33,577 nucleotides of DNA from Coprothermobacterota bacterium (GCA_026389455.1 JAPLHV010000060.1:1-33577), one strand, 5' to 3'; shown: positions 7,604-15,540, numbered from the stretch's first letter. Notes: a model not told the origin generated them from the letters alone. Program-made: numbers and translations.

Positions 7604-8260
7604 ATGGATTTCAATTTCAGCCTCTTTGTGAAGATCCTCCCCCAGCTCTGGCAGGGCTTCCTGATGACCCTGCTGCTCTCCGTGCTGGGGATGTTCTTTG
7701 CCACCATCATCGGGATGTTCGTGGGCATCGCCCGCCTCTCCAAATCGCGCTGGCTGACCATCCCCACCACCCTCTATGTGGAGATCGTGCGCGGCACACC
7801 CCTGATGCTGCAGATCCTGATCATCTACTACGCCCTGCCCTCCATCGGCATCAACCTGGATAAGATCCCGGCCGGGGTGTTCGCCCTGGCCTTCTGCTAC
7901 GGCGCCTACATCTCGGAGATCTTCCGCGCCGGCATTCAGAGCATTGAACGCGGCCAGGTGGAGGCAGCCCGCTCCATCGGCATGACCACCACTCAGGCGA
8001 TGCGCTACGTGATCCTGCCCCAGGCCATCCGCCGCATCCTGCCACCCTTGACCAACGACTTTGTAGCCATGTTGAAGGATTCTTCACTGGTCGCCATCAT
8101 CGCTCTCTTCGAACTGACCACCACCGCCCGCTACATCTCCACCTCCAGCGGCAATGTCTTCACTCCCTACATCGGCGCGGCCCTCTTCTACCTGCTGATC
8201 ACGATCCCCGTCTCGCGCCTGGTGGTCCTCCTCGAGAAAAAGTTGGGAGTGGGGCAATGA
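7604..8260 (+). CDS. Polar amino acid ABC transporter permease
   Basis: The 218-aa product has about five hydrophobic segments and the classic N-terminus of the His/Glu/Gln/Arg/opine permease family ([20 protein letters not shown]). [18 protein letters not shown] and the EAA loop [22 protein letters not shown] (about residues 122-143) mark the ATPase-docking site. It forms the membrane channel for amino acid uptake. The start has GAAGGAG 7 bases upstream. The stop overlaps the ATPase start by 4 bases (ATGA), so translation is coupled. Unlike the preceding binding-protein gene, it is intact. Confidence 0.93.
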   Translation: MDFNFSLFVKILPQLWQGFLMTLLLSVLGMFFATIIGMFVGIARLSKSRWLTIPTTLYVEIVRGTPLMLQILIIYYALPSIGINLDKIPAGVFALAFCYGAYISEIFRAGIQSIERGQVEAARSIGMTTTQAMRYVILPQAIRRILPPLTNDFVAMLKDSSLVAIIALFELTTTARYISTSSGNVFTPYIGAALFYLLITIPVSRLVVLLEKKLGVGQ

Positions 8261-8985
8261 GCGTCATCAAAGTAGAGAACCTGCACAAGAGGTTCGGCCG
8301 CCTGGAAGTTTTGAAGGGGGTCAACCTGGAAGTCCAGCAGCGCGAGGTAATCGTTTTGCTCGGCTCCTCGGGCTCCGGCAAGACCACCCTCTTGCGCTGT
8401 CTGAACCGGCTGGAGGAGCCGAACGCAGGCCGCATCGAGGTGTTGGGCCAGGTCGTCACGCACGAGAAGACCAATCTCAACCAGATCCGCCAGAAGATGA
8501 CCATGGTCTTCCAGTTGTTCCACCTCTTCCCCCACCTGACGGCATTGCAGAACCTCACCTTGGGGCCGCTGGTGGTGCAACGGAAGAGCCGCGAGGAGGC
8601 CGAGCGAATCGGCATGGAGCTGTTGACCAAAGTGGGTTTGGCCGACAAGCGCGACGCCTTTCCGCCCAAGCTCTCGGGGGGGCAGCAGCAGCGGGTCGGC
8701 ATCGCCCGCGCCTTGGCCATGCAACCCGAGATCATGCTTTTCGACGAGCCGACCTCGGCCTTGGACCCGGAATTCACCCGCGAGGTGCTGGATGTGATGA
8801 AGAAGCTGGCCCGTGAAGGAATGACCATGCTGGTCGCCACCCACGAGATGGGCTTCGCCCGGGAGGTGGCCTCGCGCGTTCTTTTCCTGGCCGACGGGGT
8901 GATCCTGGAGGAGGGAACCCCCGAGGAGATCTTCAAGAACGCCCAAACCGAGCGTTGCCGCACCTTCCTCAGCAAGATCCTGTGA
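8257..8985 (+). CDS. glnQ: Polar amino acid ABC transporter ATP-binding protein
   Basis: The 242-aa product has a full ABC ATPase set: Walker A GSSGSGKT (residues 36-43), Q-loop [13 protein letters not shown], signature LSGGQQQR, Walker [15 protein letters not shown], and switch histidine [11 protein letters not shown]. The TVLENLTLGP-like segment ([13 protein letters not shown]) and overall pattern place it in the GlnQ/HisP group. It hydrolyses ATP on the cytoplasmic side to drive uptake through the 7604-8260 permease. It overlaps that gene by 4 bases. The symbol names the family; glutamine itself is not proven as the substrate. Confidence 0.93.
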   Translation: MSVIKVENLHKRFGRLEVLKGVNLEVQQREVIVLLGSSGSGKTTLLRCLNRLEEPNAGRIEVLGQVVTHEKTNLNQIRQKMTMVFQLFHLFPHLTALQNLTLGPLVVQRKSREEAERIGMELLTKVGLADKRDAFPPKLSGGQQQRVGIARALAMQPEIMLFDEPTSALDPEFTREVLDVMKKLAREGMTMLVATHEMGFAREVASRVLFLADGVILEEGTPEEIFKNAQTERCRTFLSKIL

Positions 8986-8992
8986 GCTGCCG

Positions 8993-9421
8993 ATGAGCCC
9001 CCTGCGCATGTTGCACAGCAGCAGCCCGGAGGAGACGCGCGCCGCCGGCTTCAAGCTGGCTGCCGACTTGAGCCCCGGCTCGGTGGTGGCTCTCTTCGGC
9101 CGCCTGGGCGCCGGCAAGACCGTCTTCGTGCAAGGATTGGCCAGCGGCCTGGGAATCCCCGAGGGATGGGCCAAAAGCCCCACCTTCACTTTGGTCCGGT
9201 TCTATCCCAGCGACCCGCCTTTCTTTCATATCGACCTCTACCGCATCGAGCGGCCGGCTGCCGAGGAACTGGGCTGGGAAGAGTGGGAAGAGGGAGTTGC
9301 CGCCATCGAGTGGGCGGAGAAGATGGAGGGCTTGCTGCCGCCCGGGACGGTGCGAGTGACACTCGAGGCGAGGGGAGAGAAGGAACGGGAGATCAAGATC
9401 GAGAGCGACGATGACGCCTAA
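8993..9421 (+). CDS. tsaE: tRNA t6A37 synthesis ATPase TsaE
   Basis: The 142-aa product shows the TsaE pattern: P-loop GRLGAGKT (residues 36-43), SPTFTLVRFY, FHIDLYRIERPAAEELGWEE, and AIEWAEKMEGLLP. Family knowledge: TsaE is a small ATPase that works with TsaB and TsaD to place threonylcarbamoyl on A37 of ANN-decoding tRNAs. It starts 7 bases after glnQ and overlaps tsaB by 11 bases, so it probably rides on the transporter transcript. Length is normal. tsaD is not in the window. Confidence 0.93.
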   Translation: MSPLRMLHSSSPEETRAAGFKLAADLSPGSVVALFGRLGAGKTVFVQGLASGLGIPEGWAKSPTFTLVRFYPSDPPFFHIDLYRIERPAAEELGWEEWEEGVAAIEWAEKMEGLLPPGTVRVTLEARGEKEREIKIESDDDA

Positions 9422-10100
9422 GAAGCCTTCCACCGGCCGCCTGCTGCTGGCCGTACACACCGCAACTCCTTACCAGGGAGTGGCTCTTCTGGAGGAGGGC
9501 GGCCTCCTGGGAGAGTCGCTCTGGTTGGCTGGGGAATCGGGGGGACTGCGACGCCCCTATTTGCCGATCCTGGCCGCTGAGGTAGAGGCTCTCCTCAAGC
9601 GACTCAGCGCCCAGTGGCGGGAGGTGGCCGCCATCGGCCTCTCGCACGGCCCCGGCTCTTTCACCGGAGTGCGCTCGGGGCTGGCTTTCGCCAAGGGACT
9701 GGGGTTCGCCTTGGGAGTCCCACTGGTGGCGGTTGGAACGCTAGAGGCGTTGGCTTGCCAGGTTGGTGAAGGGCTGGTGGTTCCGCTTCTGGATGCCCGC
9801 GGGGGCGAGCTCTATTGGGGCCTTTACCGCGTCGTCAAGGGCGCTGTTGAGACGATCATACCCTCGCAGGCGGCCACACCCGAGAAGATCTGCGAAACCT
9901 TGGCCGCATGCTCTGAGCCGGTTGCCCTGACCGGGGAACCGCTTGGCTGGATCCCCTTCGCTGGCTTCCATCGAGCGCCTCCCGATGCCTGGGTGCTGCG
10001 TCCGGGCAGCCTCGGCCGGCTGACCTGGGAAGGCTTTCGTAAAGGTGAAGGTCAGCCGGCGAGCCAGGTGCAGGCCCTCTACCTGCGCTCCCCTCTGTAA
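9411..10100 (+). CDS. tsaB: tRNA t6A37 synthesis protein TsaB
   Basis: The 229-aa product has the ASKHA-fold start LLAVHTATPYQGVALLEEG and the family hallmark GLSHGPGSFTGVRSGLAFAKGL (about residues 81-101), followed by VPLVAVGTLEALA and VPLLDARGGELYWGLYR. TsaB is the non-catalytic partner that dimerises with TsaD in the t6A complex. It overlaps tsaE by 11 bases, a common tsaE-tsaB arrangement. The first motif reads HTAT where DTST is usual, a mild divergence of the degenerate nucleotide site. Confidence 0.92.
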   Translation: MTPKKPSTGRLLLAVHTATPYQGVALLEEGGLLGESLWLAGESGGLRRPYLPILAAEVEALLKRLSAQWREVAAIGLSHGPGSFTGVRSGLAFAKGLGFALGVPLVAVGTLEALACQVGEGLVVPLLDARGGELYWGLYRVVKGAVETIIPSQAATPEKICETLAACSEPVALTGEPLGWIPFAGFHRAPPDAWVLRPGSLGRLTWEGFRKGEGQPASQVQALYLRSPL

Positions 10101-10129
10101 CCAGCGACATCAGGAAAGAAGAGCTGTAG

Positions 10130-10159
10130 TTGGGACAGCGGCCGATAAGACGATACAAT
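10130..10159 (+). promoter_or_regulatory. Possible sigma70 promoter of the peroxiredoxin gene
   Basis: TTGGGA (10130-10135), an 18-base spacer, then TACAAT (10154-10159). The predicted start point lies about 20 bases before the peroxiredoxin ATG, leaving room for its GAGGAGG site. Confidence 0.4.
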
Positions 10160-10185
10160 CAGGGAAACGAGTAGAGGAGGAAGGC

Positions 10186-10674
10186 ATGATTCAAGTTGGA
10201 GACGCGGCGCCGCTTTTCTGCCTCCCTGACCAGGAGGGCAAGGAAATTTGCCTGGATGAGTTCATCGGCCAATGGTTGGTTCTCTATTTCTATCCCAGAG
10301 ACAATACCAGCGGCTGCACCTTGGAAGCCATCGATTTCACCTCCCACCTGGAGAGATTCCACAGCCTGGGGGCAGAGGTGATCGGGATCAGCCCGGATTC
10401 GCCGGAGAGCCACAGCCGCTTCCGAGCAAAGCGCCAACTGAAGATCCACTTGCTCAGCGACCAGGAACATGCTGTCATTGCCGCCTACGGCGCCTGGGGG
10501 AAGAAGAAGCTGTACGGCAAAGAGTACGAGGGAGTGATCCGCAGCACTTTCCTCATCGACCCCAAGGGGAACCTTCGCGTGGCCTGGCCCGGGGTGAAGG
10601 TGAAAGGGCACGTGGAGGAAGCGCTGACCGCCTTGGCCCAGGAGTCGCACACCGACCATCCCCGCCGGCTGTAG
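10186..10674 (+). CDS. bcp: Thioredoxin-dependent peroxiredoxin, Bcp/PrxQ type
   Basis: The ATG at 10186 follows GAGGAGG by 6 bases; an in-frame ATG 47 codons upstream lies inside tsaB and is rejected. The 162-aa product has the Prx fold: LYFYPRDNTSGCTLEAIDF with peroxidatic Cys44, then VIGISPDSPESHSRF, LLSDQEHAVIAAYGAWG, KKLYGKEYEGVIRSTFLIDPKG. The enzyme reduces hydroperoxides in the cytoplasm. The second cysteine that many Bcp proteins carry five residues after the first is absent (Asp there), and no other Cys is visible, pointing to a 1-Cys-type mechanism with an external thiol. It follows tsaB by 85 bases with its own likely promoter. Confidence 0.92.
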   Translation: MIQVGDAAPLFCLPDQEGKEICLDEFIGQWLVLYFYPRDNTSGCTLEAIDFTSHLERFHSLGAEVIGISPDSPESHSRFRAKRQLKIHLLSDQEHAVIAAYGAWGKKKLYGKEYEGVIRSTFLIDPKGNLRVAWPGVKVKGHVEEALTALAQESHTDHPRRL

Positions 10675-10714
10675 GCACAGGTGCGTTGCTCAAGCAGTGA
10701 GATATAGCTGAAAA

Positions 10715-11143
10715 ATGGAATTAGTTGCCCTGCCGCAAGAGAAAGTCGAACAGATGGTCCGCTGCCTGGCTGCTCGCCAGGAGATCCTCTTCGCTTACCT
10801 GCACGGTTCTTCCCTTCGTTCCACCCAGCCGGGCGATGTGGATTTGGCTGTCTATTTGACCGAGCCGGCCTTTAACGCGCTCGACCAGGAACACCGCCTT
10901 ACCCTGGGTTTCGCCATCCCCCTGGAGATGACCATCGAGGAAGCGATCTCCTTCCCGGTCGATCTTCAGGTCTTGAATCGAGCGCCTCTCGCCTTTCGCT
11001 GCCGCGTCGCCGACGAGGGCGTGGTGCTGCTGGATCGGAACCCTGACTACCGGGAAGACTACGAGCTGCTGACCCGAAAAGAGTATTGGGAGTTCCGGCC
11101 CAAATTGGACGCCTATTTGCGGGAGGCTCTCGGGATCTCATGA
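10715..11143 (+). CDS. mntA: MntA-type nucleotidyltransferase antitoxin
   Basis: The 142-aa product is a minimal nucleotidyltransferase: YLHGSSLRSTQPGDVDLAVYL carries G31-S32 and the metal-binding D41-x-D43. Only 8 residues lie between GS and DxD, where 10 are usual, so the loop is shorter than in the typical GSX10DXD motif. Established knowledge of MntA/HepT pairs: the transferase adds AMP units to a tyrosine of the HEPN toxin and silences it. The gene overlaps hepT by 4 bases (ATGA), the normal antitoxin-first order. No strong ribosome site precedes the ATG. Confidence 0.85.
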   Translation: MELVALPQEKVEQMVRCLAARQEILFAYLHGSSLRSTQPGDVDLAVYLTEPAFNALDQEHRLTLGFAIPLEMTIEEAISFPVDLQVLNRAPLAFRCRVADEGVVLLDRNPDYREDYELLTRKEYWEFRPKLDAYLREALGIS

Positions 11144-11577
11144 GCCTCGATCGAGAACGTCTGACCAAGCTGACCGGCTCGCTTCGCGCCAGCATGCGCC
11201 TGTTGAAGGAGGTTGCCATCCTCCCGAAGGCGGAGTTCCTATCCGATGCCCACAAACAGAGCAGCGCCAAGTATAACTTTATAGCTGCCATCGAAGCGAT
11301 CATCGACCTCGCAGGCCACTGGGCGGCTCGCGCCGGGTTGCGCTCACCCAAGGACTATGCAGACACTTTCCAAGTTCTTTTCGAGGCTGGGTACCTTGGG
11401 GAGCCCTTGGCCGATGATTTAAAGAAGATGGCTCGTTTTCGCAACCGCCTGGTCCACCTTTATTGGGAGATCGACCCAGAGGAGATCTATCGTATCCTCG
11501 AGACCGAGATGAAAGATTTTGACCTCTTCCTGCAATGCGTGGCTTCTGTGGTGGAGGCCGAAAAAAAAGGCGGATAG
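11140..11577 (+). CDS. hepT: HepT-type HEPN ribonuclease toxin
   Basis: The start is the ATG at 11140, overlapping the antitoxin stop. The 145-aa helical product carries the intact HepT active site RNRLVHLY (R101-x4-H106-x-Y108) in the usual context ARFRNRLVHLYWEIDPEEIYRIL. The Tyr is the residue AMPylated by MntA in studied pairs. Predicted action is RNA cleavage in the cytoplasm, held in check by the preceding gene. The region ahead of R101 (FIAAIEAIIDLAGHWAA) fits the HepT dimer helices. A Gly/Lys tail ends the protein. Nothing suggests decay. Confidence 0.88.
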   Translation: MSLDRERLTKLTGSLRASMRLLKEVAILPKAEFLSDAHKQSSAKYNFIAAIEAIIDLAGHWAARAGLRSPKDYADTFQVLFEAGYLGEPLADDLKKMARFRNRLVHLYWEIDPEEIYRILETEMKDFDLFLQCVASVVEAEKKGG

Positions 11578-11803
11578 GATCAATCCCCTCGTTGTCCCTG
11601 CTTTCGGGGAGACAAGGGGCGCCTGGGGGCGACAGGTGCAGGCTCCATTGCGGAGCCAGGTTCCATAGGAAGTCGGTCGTGGACCAAGTCAGGAGGAGAA
11701 GGATCTGCGGGATCGCTTTTTTCCGATGAATATCTCTTGGAACTCGATTTTTCCCGGACGAGAGGGAGTACAATAACAGAAGTATGCAGAGGGATCTGCT
11801 GTC

Positions 11804-12697
11804 GTGAAATTGGTCTGCCTCGGCGACATCGCCTGGGATCTTCTTTTTAAACCCCAGGAGGCGCTTCGCTGGGGTTCGGATGTGCCCGGGCGGGCCGAAT
11901 TGCTCCCCGGTGGTTCAGCAGCCAATGTGGCTGTATGGGCTCGACGATTGGGCATCCAGGTGCGACTGGTGGGCAAGATCGGGGACGATTGGTTGGGGGG
12001 ATTAATGCGGCAACACCTGGCCGAGGAGGGTGTGGAGGATAGCCTTATGGTTGTCCCCGGCGCTCGCACAGCGCGCATCGGGGCGATTGTGAAAGCCGAT
12101 GGGGAGCGAGCCTTCATCATGGACAAAGAGCCTGCCCTCTCCTTTGGTCCGGAGGACTGCAAGGTTTCGATCCTGGAAGACGCCGACGTCTTCTTCTTCA
12201 CCGGCTATACCCTCTTCACCCGCTCCTCTTTGCATTTCGTCCTTCTTCTCCTGGAGGAAGCGCGCCGACGCAGTTTGCCCATCGCCTTCGACCCGGCCAG
12301 CTTTCATCTGATCGAGGGGTACGGCCCGGAGCGACTTTTGGCGGAAATCAGCCCCCTCGATTTCCTCCTGCTCAATGAACAAGAGGCGGAAGCTCTTCTT
12401 CCCGGCCTTGCGCCGGACAACCTGCTGCGCTTCGCCTCGTGCGTAGCTTTGAAACAGGGACAAGACGGCGCCGGCTATCTGGCGCCAGGGTGTTCACTCT
12501 CCCAACCGGCCTATCCGGCTGAGGTTGTGGACAGCACCGGCGCGGGCGATGCCTTCGACGCCGCTTTTTTGGTGGAAATGATGACCTCTTCAAACCCTCT
12601 GAAGGCACTACAACGGGGCAACCATTTGGGAGCCTTGGTGGTTGCCGCCTTGGGGGGTCAACCCTATCTCAACCTTGAAGGAGGAAACAGACCATGA
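11804..12697 (+). CDS. psuK: PfkB-family sugar kinase, probable pseudouridine kinase
   Basis: A GTG start with GAGGGA upstream gives 297 aa. PfkB signatures are clear: LLPGGSAANVAVWARRLG (about residues 36-53), LVGKIGDDWLGGLM, DPASFHLI, LLNEQEAEALL, and the C-terminal DSTGAGDAFDAAFL with catalytic D249 in GAGD. By itself the family phosphorylates several sugars and nucleosides. The 4-base overlap with psuG supports a role in phosphorylating pseudouridine to its 5'-phosphate, the step before PsuG. TACAAT at 11769-11774 may be its -10. The specific substrate is inferred from this neighbour. Confidence 0.82.
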   Translation: MKLVCLGDIAWDLLFKPQEALRWGSDVPGRAELLPGGSAANVAVWARRLGIQVRLVGKIGDDWLGGLMRQHLAEEGVEDSLMVVPGARTARIGAIVKADGERAFIMDKEPALSFGPEDCKVSILEDADVFFFTGYTLFTRSSLHFVLLLLEEARRRSLPIAFDPASFHLIEGYGPERLLAEISPLDFLLLNEQEAEALLPGLAPDNLLRFASCVALKQGQDGAGYLAPGCSLSQPAYPAEVVDSTGAGDAFDAAFLVEMMTSSNPLKALQRGNHLGALVVAALGGQPYLNLEGGNRP

Positions 12698-13605
12698 TAG
12701 AGATCCATGAGGAAGTTCGCCAAGCCCTGGCTCAGGGCAAGCCGGTGGTCTCACTGGAGACGGCCTTAGTGACCCACGGTTTGCCCTTCCCGCAAAACCT
12801 GGAGACAGCCGCCCTTCTTGAGCAGGCGGTCCGCAAGGAGGGCGCCGTCCCGGCGACCATCGGAGTGATGCGGGGTATCCTCAAAGTGGGGTTGACCTCG
12901 GCTGAATTGGAAGAGCTGGCCGGTTTGCAGGGGGAGAAAATCCAAGCTCGCAGTCTGGCCTTGGTGTTGGCCAAACAGCTCTCCGGAGGGACCACCGTCT
13001 CGGCCACGATCCGCATCGCTTGCCTGGCTGGGATCCGGGTGATGGCCACCGGCGGGATCGGCGGCGTACACCGGCAAGCGGAGATTACTTTCGACATCTC
13101 TGAGGATCTCACTGAACTCGCCAAGACTCCGATCTTGGTCGTGTCGGCGGGCGCCAAGGCGATCCTCGACCTGCCGCGAACAGTCGAACGGCTGGAGACC
13201 TTGGGCATCCTTACCCTGGGCTTCCGCACCGACGAGTTCCCGGCTTTCTACACGCGCCACTCCAGCCTGCGCATCCCCTCGGTCGACGTGGTCGAGGAGA
13301 TCGTGCCGGTGATGCATGCCACCTGGGACGAGCTGAAGCTGGAGACGGCCATCCTCATCGCCAACCCGCCGCCGCGGGCTAAAGAGCTGCCGGCAGCCAT
13401 GGTTGAGGAGCTGATCGCCAACGCGCTGGCCGCAGCCGAGGAAGCGCGGGTCCGCGGCAAGGATCTCACCCCCTTCCTCCTCAGCTACCTGGAGAAGGCC
13501 TCCAACGGCAAGACCGCCATCACCAACATCGCCTTGGCCGAGTCCAACGCGCGCTTGGCCGGAAAGATCGCCCGCGCCTACGCCACCTCCATGGGAAAAG
13601 CCTAA
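12694..13605 (+). CDS. psuG: Pseudouridine-5'-phosphate glycosidase
   Basis: The 303-aa product matches PsuG in length and motifs: VVSLETALVTHGLPFPQN with E22, GVMRGILKVGL, SGGTTVSATIRIA, VMATGGIGGVHRQAE, VVSAGAKAILDL with K155 (the Schiff-base lysine of the family), and GFRTDEFPAFYTRHS. The enzyme splits the C-C glycosidic bond of pseudouridine 5'-phosphate to uracil and ribose 5-phosphate. Its ATG overlaps the kinase stop (ATGATAG), so the two act as a pathway unit for modified-nucleoside salvage. The gene is intact. An accessory island follows. Confidence 0.95.
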   Translation: MIEIHEEVRQALAQGKPVVSLETALVTHGLPFPQNLETAALLEQAVRKEGAVPATIGVMRGILKVGLTSAELEELAGLQGEKIQARSLALVLAKQLSGGTTVSATIRIACLAGIRVMATGGIGGVHRQAEITFDISEDLTELAKTPILVVSAGAKAILDLPRTVERLETLGILTLGFRTDEFPAFYTRHSSLRIPSVDVVEEIVPVMHATWDELKLETAILIANPPPRAKELPAAMVEELIANALAAAEEARVRGKDLTPFLLSYLEKASNGKTAITNIALAESNARLAGKIARAYATSMGKA

Positions 13606-13661
13606 AGCAGATCCTAATTCATTGGGGACATAATACTTCTTAGCGGAGGGGCTTCCTCATA

Positions 13662-13898
13662 TCATCCTGAGGCAGCCCCTCTCATTATCCTGAGCGCCTT
13701 TTTGTCATCCTTAGCATTTTGTCATCCTTAGCATTTTGTCATCCTGAGCGTTTTGTCATCCTGAGCCCCTTGTCATCCTGAGCCCCTTGTCATCCTGAGC
13801 GTTTTGTCATCCTGAGCGTTTTGTCATCCTGAGCCCCTTGTCATCCTGAGCGTTTTGTCATCCTGAGCCCCTTGTCATCCTGAGCGAAGCGAAGGATC
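13662..13898 (+). repeat. 17-bp tandem repeat array (GTCATCCTGAGCnnnnT)
   Basis: Ten exact-period 17-base units run from 13704 to 13873, preceded by two irregular units (13662-13703). Three variants occur: A GTCATCCTTAGCATTTT, B GTCATCCTGAGCGTTTT, C GTCATCCTGAGCCCCTT, in the order A A B C C B B C B C. The array ends at 13874 with a full-length unit continuing GAAGCGAAGGATCTC, the familiar dispersed repeat seen in many Chloroflexota genomes. A diverged single copy lies at 33258-33282. There are no spacers, so it is not a CRISPR array. Confidence 0.9.
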
Positions 13899-14254
13899 TC
13901 GCTTTTAAGGAAAAAGAGGAAAAAGGGGATAGATTCATTTATTGCTATTGATAGTTACAGCTATCGGTGCGCCGATGCCCCCCAGGAAAAATGGCGCCTC
14001 TGGCGGTTGGAACGGTAGTCGGGGGAGCTAACTGAGCATGGTCCGCGAGCTCAGAAGAACCCGAAGCGGGCGAACAACGAGGGTGCAGCTCAAGACGCCA
14101 AAACTCTGTAGAAAAGACTCCCTCGGGGAAAGTCGACGAATACTTTGATGATGCCCTTGCCTTCATGGAACTCTATCCTTGTGATCCTCCGGGGGGACAA
14201 GTCGCAACGCTCTCTCGAATAAAGACGCCAGTCCATCCACGCAGTACACCTCTT

Positions 14255-14297
14255 TTTGCTCTCAGACTGCCTTTCCCACTCGGCATGAGAAAGAGCC
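14255..14297 (+). repeat. Diverged copy of the 62-bp repeat (inner 43 bases)
   Basis: Matches the inner part of 3835-3896 at 35 of 43 positions, ending ATGAGAAAGAGCC. The reading frame FALRLPFPLGMRKS is kept relative to the other copies (FTLRLPYPLSLRKN). Confidence 0.65.
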
Positions 14298-14439
14298 ATT
14301 CCTGGTAGGAGTTCCTTTGTTGTTGCGCTGCTCATAAGGGATAATTGGAGACAGCAACTGCTTACGAATGAGTGGTTGTCGCCAATTCAACAATAAGAGT
14401 AAAGCCGCGAAAGATGGATCGACCAAACATGGACAGTAA

Positions 14440-14613
14440 CCCCTGGAGCAAGCTGAGATCCTTCGCAAACAGGTCAATGATATAATCAAACAGAAACGCG
14501 CGGAATCATTGCGGAAGAAACTGGAGCAACTCATGAATGAAGGCGAGAAGATGGGGAGCCGCGTTGGTGCAGAGGCGGTTCAGAGAGACTGCCAGTCTGG
14601 AGCGCTGAAATAG
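14440..14613 (+). pseudogene. Possible gene remnant ending at the second MNT gene
   Basis: After a TAA at 14437 the frame is open for 57 codons to TAG 14611-14613, and its translation looks protein-like: a charged, helix-prone run (LEQAEILRKQVNDIIKQKRA, then LRKKLEQLMNEGEKMG). The first ATG is only at 14533, leaving 26 codons. The stop sits inside the ribosome site of the next gene, a typical operon layout. It may be the tail of a lost upstream partner of the nucleotidyltransferase gene. No family is recognised. Confidence 0.3.
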
Positions 14614-14621
14614 GAGGGATC

Positions 14622-14960
14622 ATGATCGAGAAAACCGATTCAATCACGGTCGCCAATCCCATATCGGAATCGGTACGTCGCTTGCGTGTCTGTTTACATG
14701 CGGAGCGAATCTACCTTTTCGGATCGCGCGCCCGTGACGAAGCGAATGAGGACAGCGATTACGACTTTCTCGTAGTGGTCCGCGATTCACCTCTGCCGCG
14801 CTACAAACGCGAGCAGCAAGCGTTCCGAGCCCTGTGCGGAATGGGAATCGCCAAGGACGTGTTGGTCCTCACCCGCGAGGAGTTTGACCGGGGGCTGGCC
14901 ATCGTTTCGTCGCTTCCCGCCACTGTTGTGCGTGAAGGGAGGTTGCTCTATGCCGGATGA
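14622..14960 (+). CDS. Minimal nucleotidyltransferase (MNT) of a second MNT-HEPN pair
   Basis: An AGGAGG site 4 bases ahead supports the ATG at 14622. The 112-aa product carries the canonical motif YLFGSRARDEANEDSDYDFLVVV: G34-S35, ten residues, then D46-x-D48, the metal-binding aspartates. It is distinct from the 10715 protein, which has a shorter loop. By analogy with MNT/HEPN modules it should transfer a nucleotide to, or otherwise control, the HEPN protein encoded next, with which it overlaps by 11 bases. Nothing is missing from the core fold. Confidence 0.85.
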   Translation: MIEKTDSITVANPISESVRRLRVCLHAERIYLFGSRARDEANEDSDYDFLVVVRDSPLPRYKREQQAFRALCGMGIAKDVLVLTREEFDRGLAIVSSLPATVVREGRLLYAG

Positions 14961-15360
14961 AAAACGGCAAGAAGTTCAAGCTTGGCTCCAGAAGGCCGAC
15001 AATGACTTGCGGAGCGCACAAGTTGACCTAGCCGCTGATCCGCCTTTGATCGAAGACGCTCTATTCCACTGCCAGCAGGCCGCGGAAAAGGCCATGAAAG
15101 CCTTCCTTACGGCGCACGATACCGCCTTCCGCAAGATTCATGACCTCGACGAACTGGCCTCGGCGTGTGAACAAATCGATGCATCCCTGAAGGAGACACT
15201 CGATCCCGCCCGGGATCTCACCATCTTTGCCTGGGCATTCCGCTATCCCGGTTCTGACGAAGCGCCACCGGAGGCCGAGGCGCACGATTCCCTGCTTCTG
15301 GCTCAAGCAACTGTGGATGCCATCCGGGAACGTCTGGGGCGCCTCATCTCAATCGGTTGA
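14950..15360 (+). CDS. HEPN-domain protein of the second MNT-HEPN pair
   Basis: The ATG at 14950 (MPDEKRQEVQAWLQKADND) gives 136 aa; an upstream in-frame start would lie inside the MNT gene. The helical pattern is that of the HEPN family: WLQKADNDLRSAQ, ALFHCQQAAEKAMKAFL, KIHDLDELA, FAWAFRYPG. The HepT-type RX4HxY motif is not visible, so RNase activity like that of the 11140 protein is doubtful, and it may represent the non-RNase branch of such pairs. The overlap with the MNT gene indicates joint expression. Confidence 0.8.
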   Translation: MPDEKRQEVQAWLQKADNDLRSAQVDLAADPPLIEDALFHCQQAAEKAMKAFLTAHDTAFRKIHDLDELASACEQIDASLKETLDPARDLTIFAWAFRYPGSDEAPPEAEAHDSLLLAQATVDAIRERLGRLISIG

Positions 15361-15370
15361 GGAAGAACTA

Positions 15371-15385
15371 GGGGTCACATCTTCA
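15371..15385 (-). repeat. GGGGTCACATCTTCA repeat arm
   Basis: Exact inverse of TGAAGATGTGACCCC at 15557-15571 and 15867-15881. It lies 11 bases after the HEPN stop. Confidence 0.75.
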
Positions 15386-15540
15386 GATGTCAGCAAATAT
15401 CTTTTTGACCACGCGCTCCAAGTGCGTAATATTTCTATTCTTTCGTTTCCACGGGACAAAACATGGTAAAAAGTGTCGAGGTGATCCATCCGAAGGGGTC
15501 TGCTCATCGCTTCATTATGCACACAAATATTCTGAAGTTA

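Larger units (their letters stand above)
13606..14439. other. Long non-coding stretch at the left of an accessory island
   Basis: No frame with coding character was found on either strand. It holds a GGGACATAAT half-repeat (13625-13634), the 17-bp tandem array (13662-13898), then mixed-composition sequence, and a diverged 43-bp repeat copy at 14255-14297. Stop-rich frames and lower GC than the neighbours suggest decayed or imported DNA. Confidence 0.5.

Noticed and set aside
11585-11619. GC-rich imperfect hairpin after hepT as a terminator
   Set aside because: The stem has bulges and no T-run follows, so intrinsic termination is not supported.
13662-13898. Possible CRISPR array
   Set aside because: Units of 17 bases follow each other without spacers, are not followed by cas genes, and end in a known dispersed repeat.
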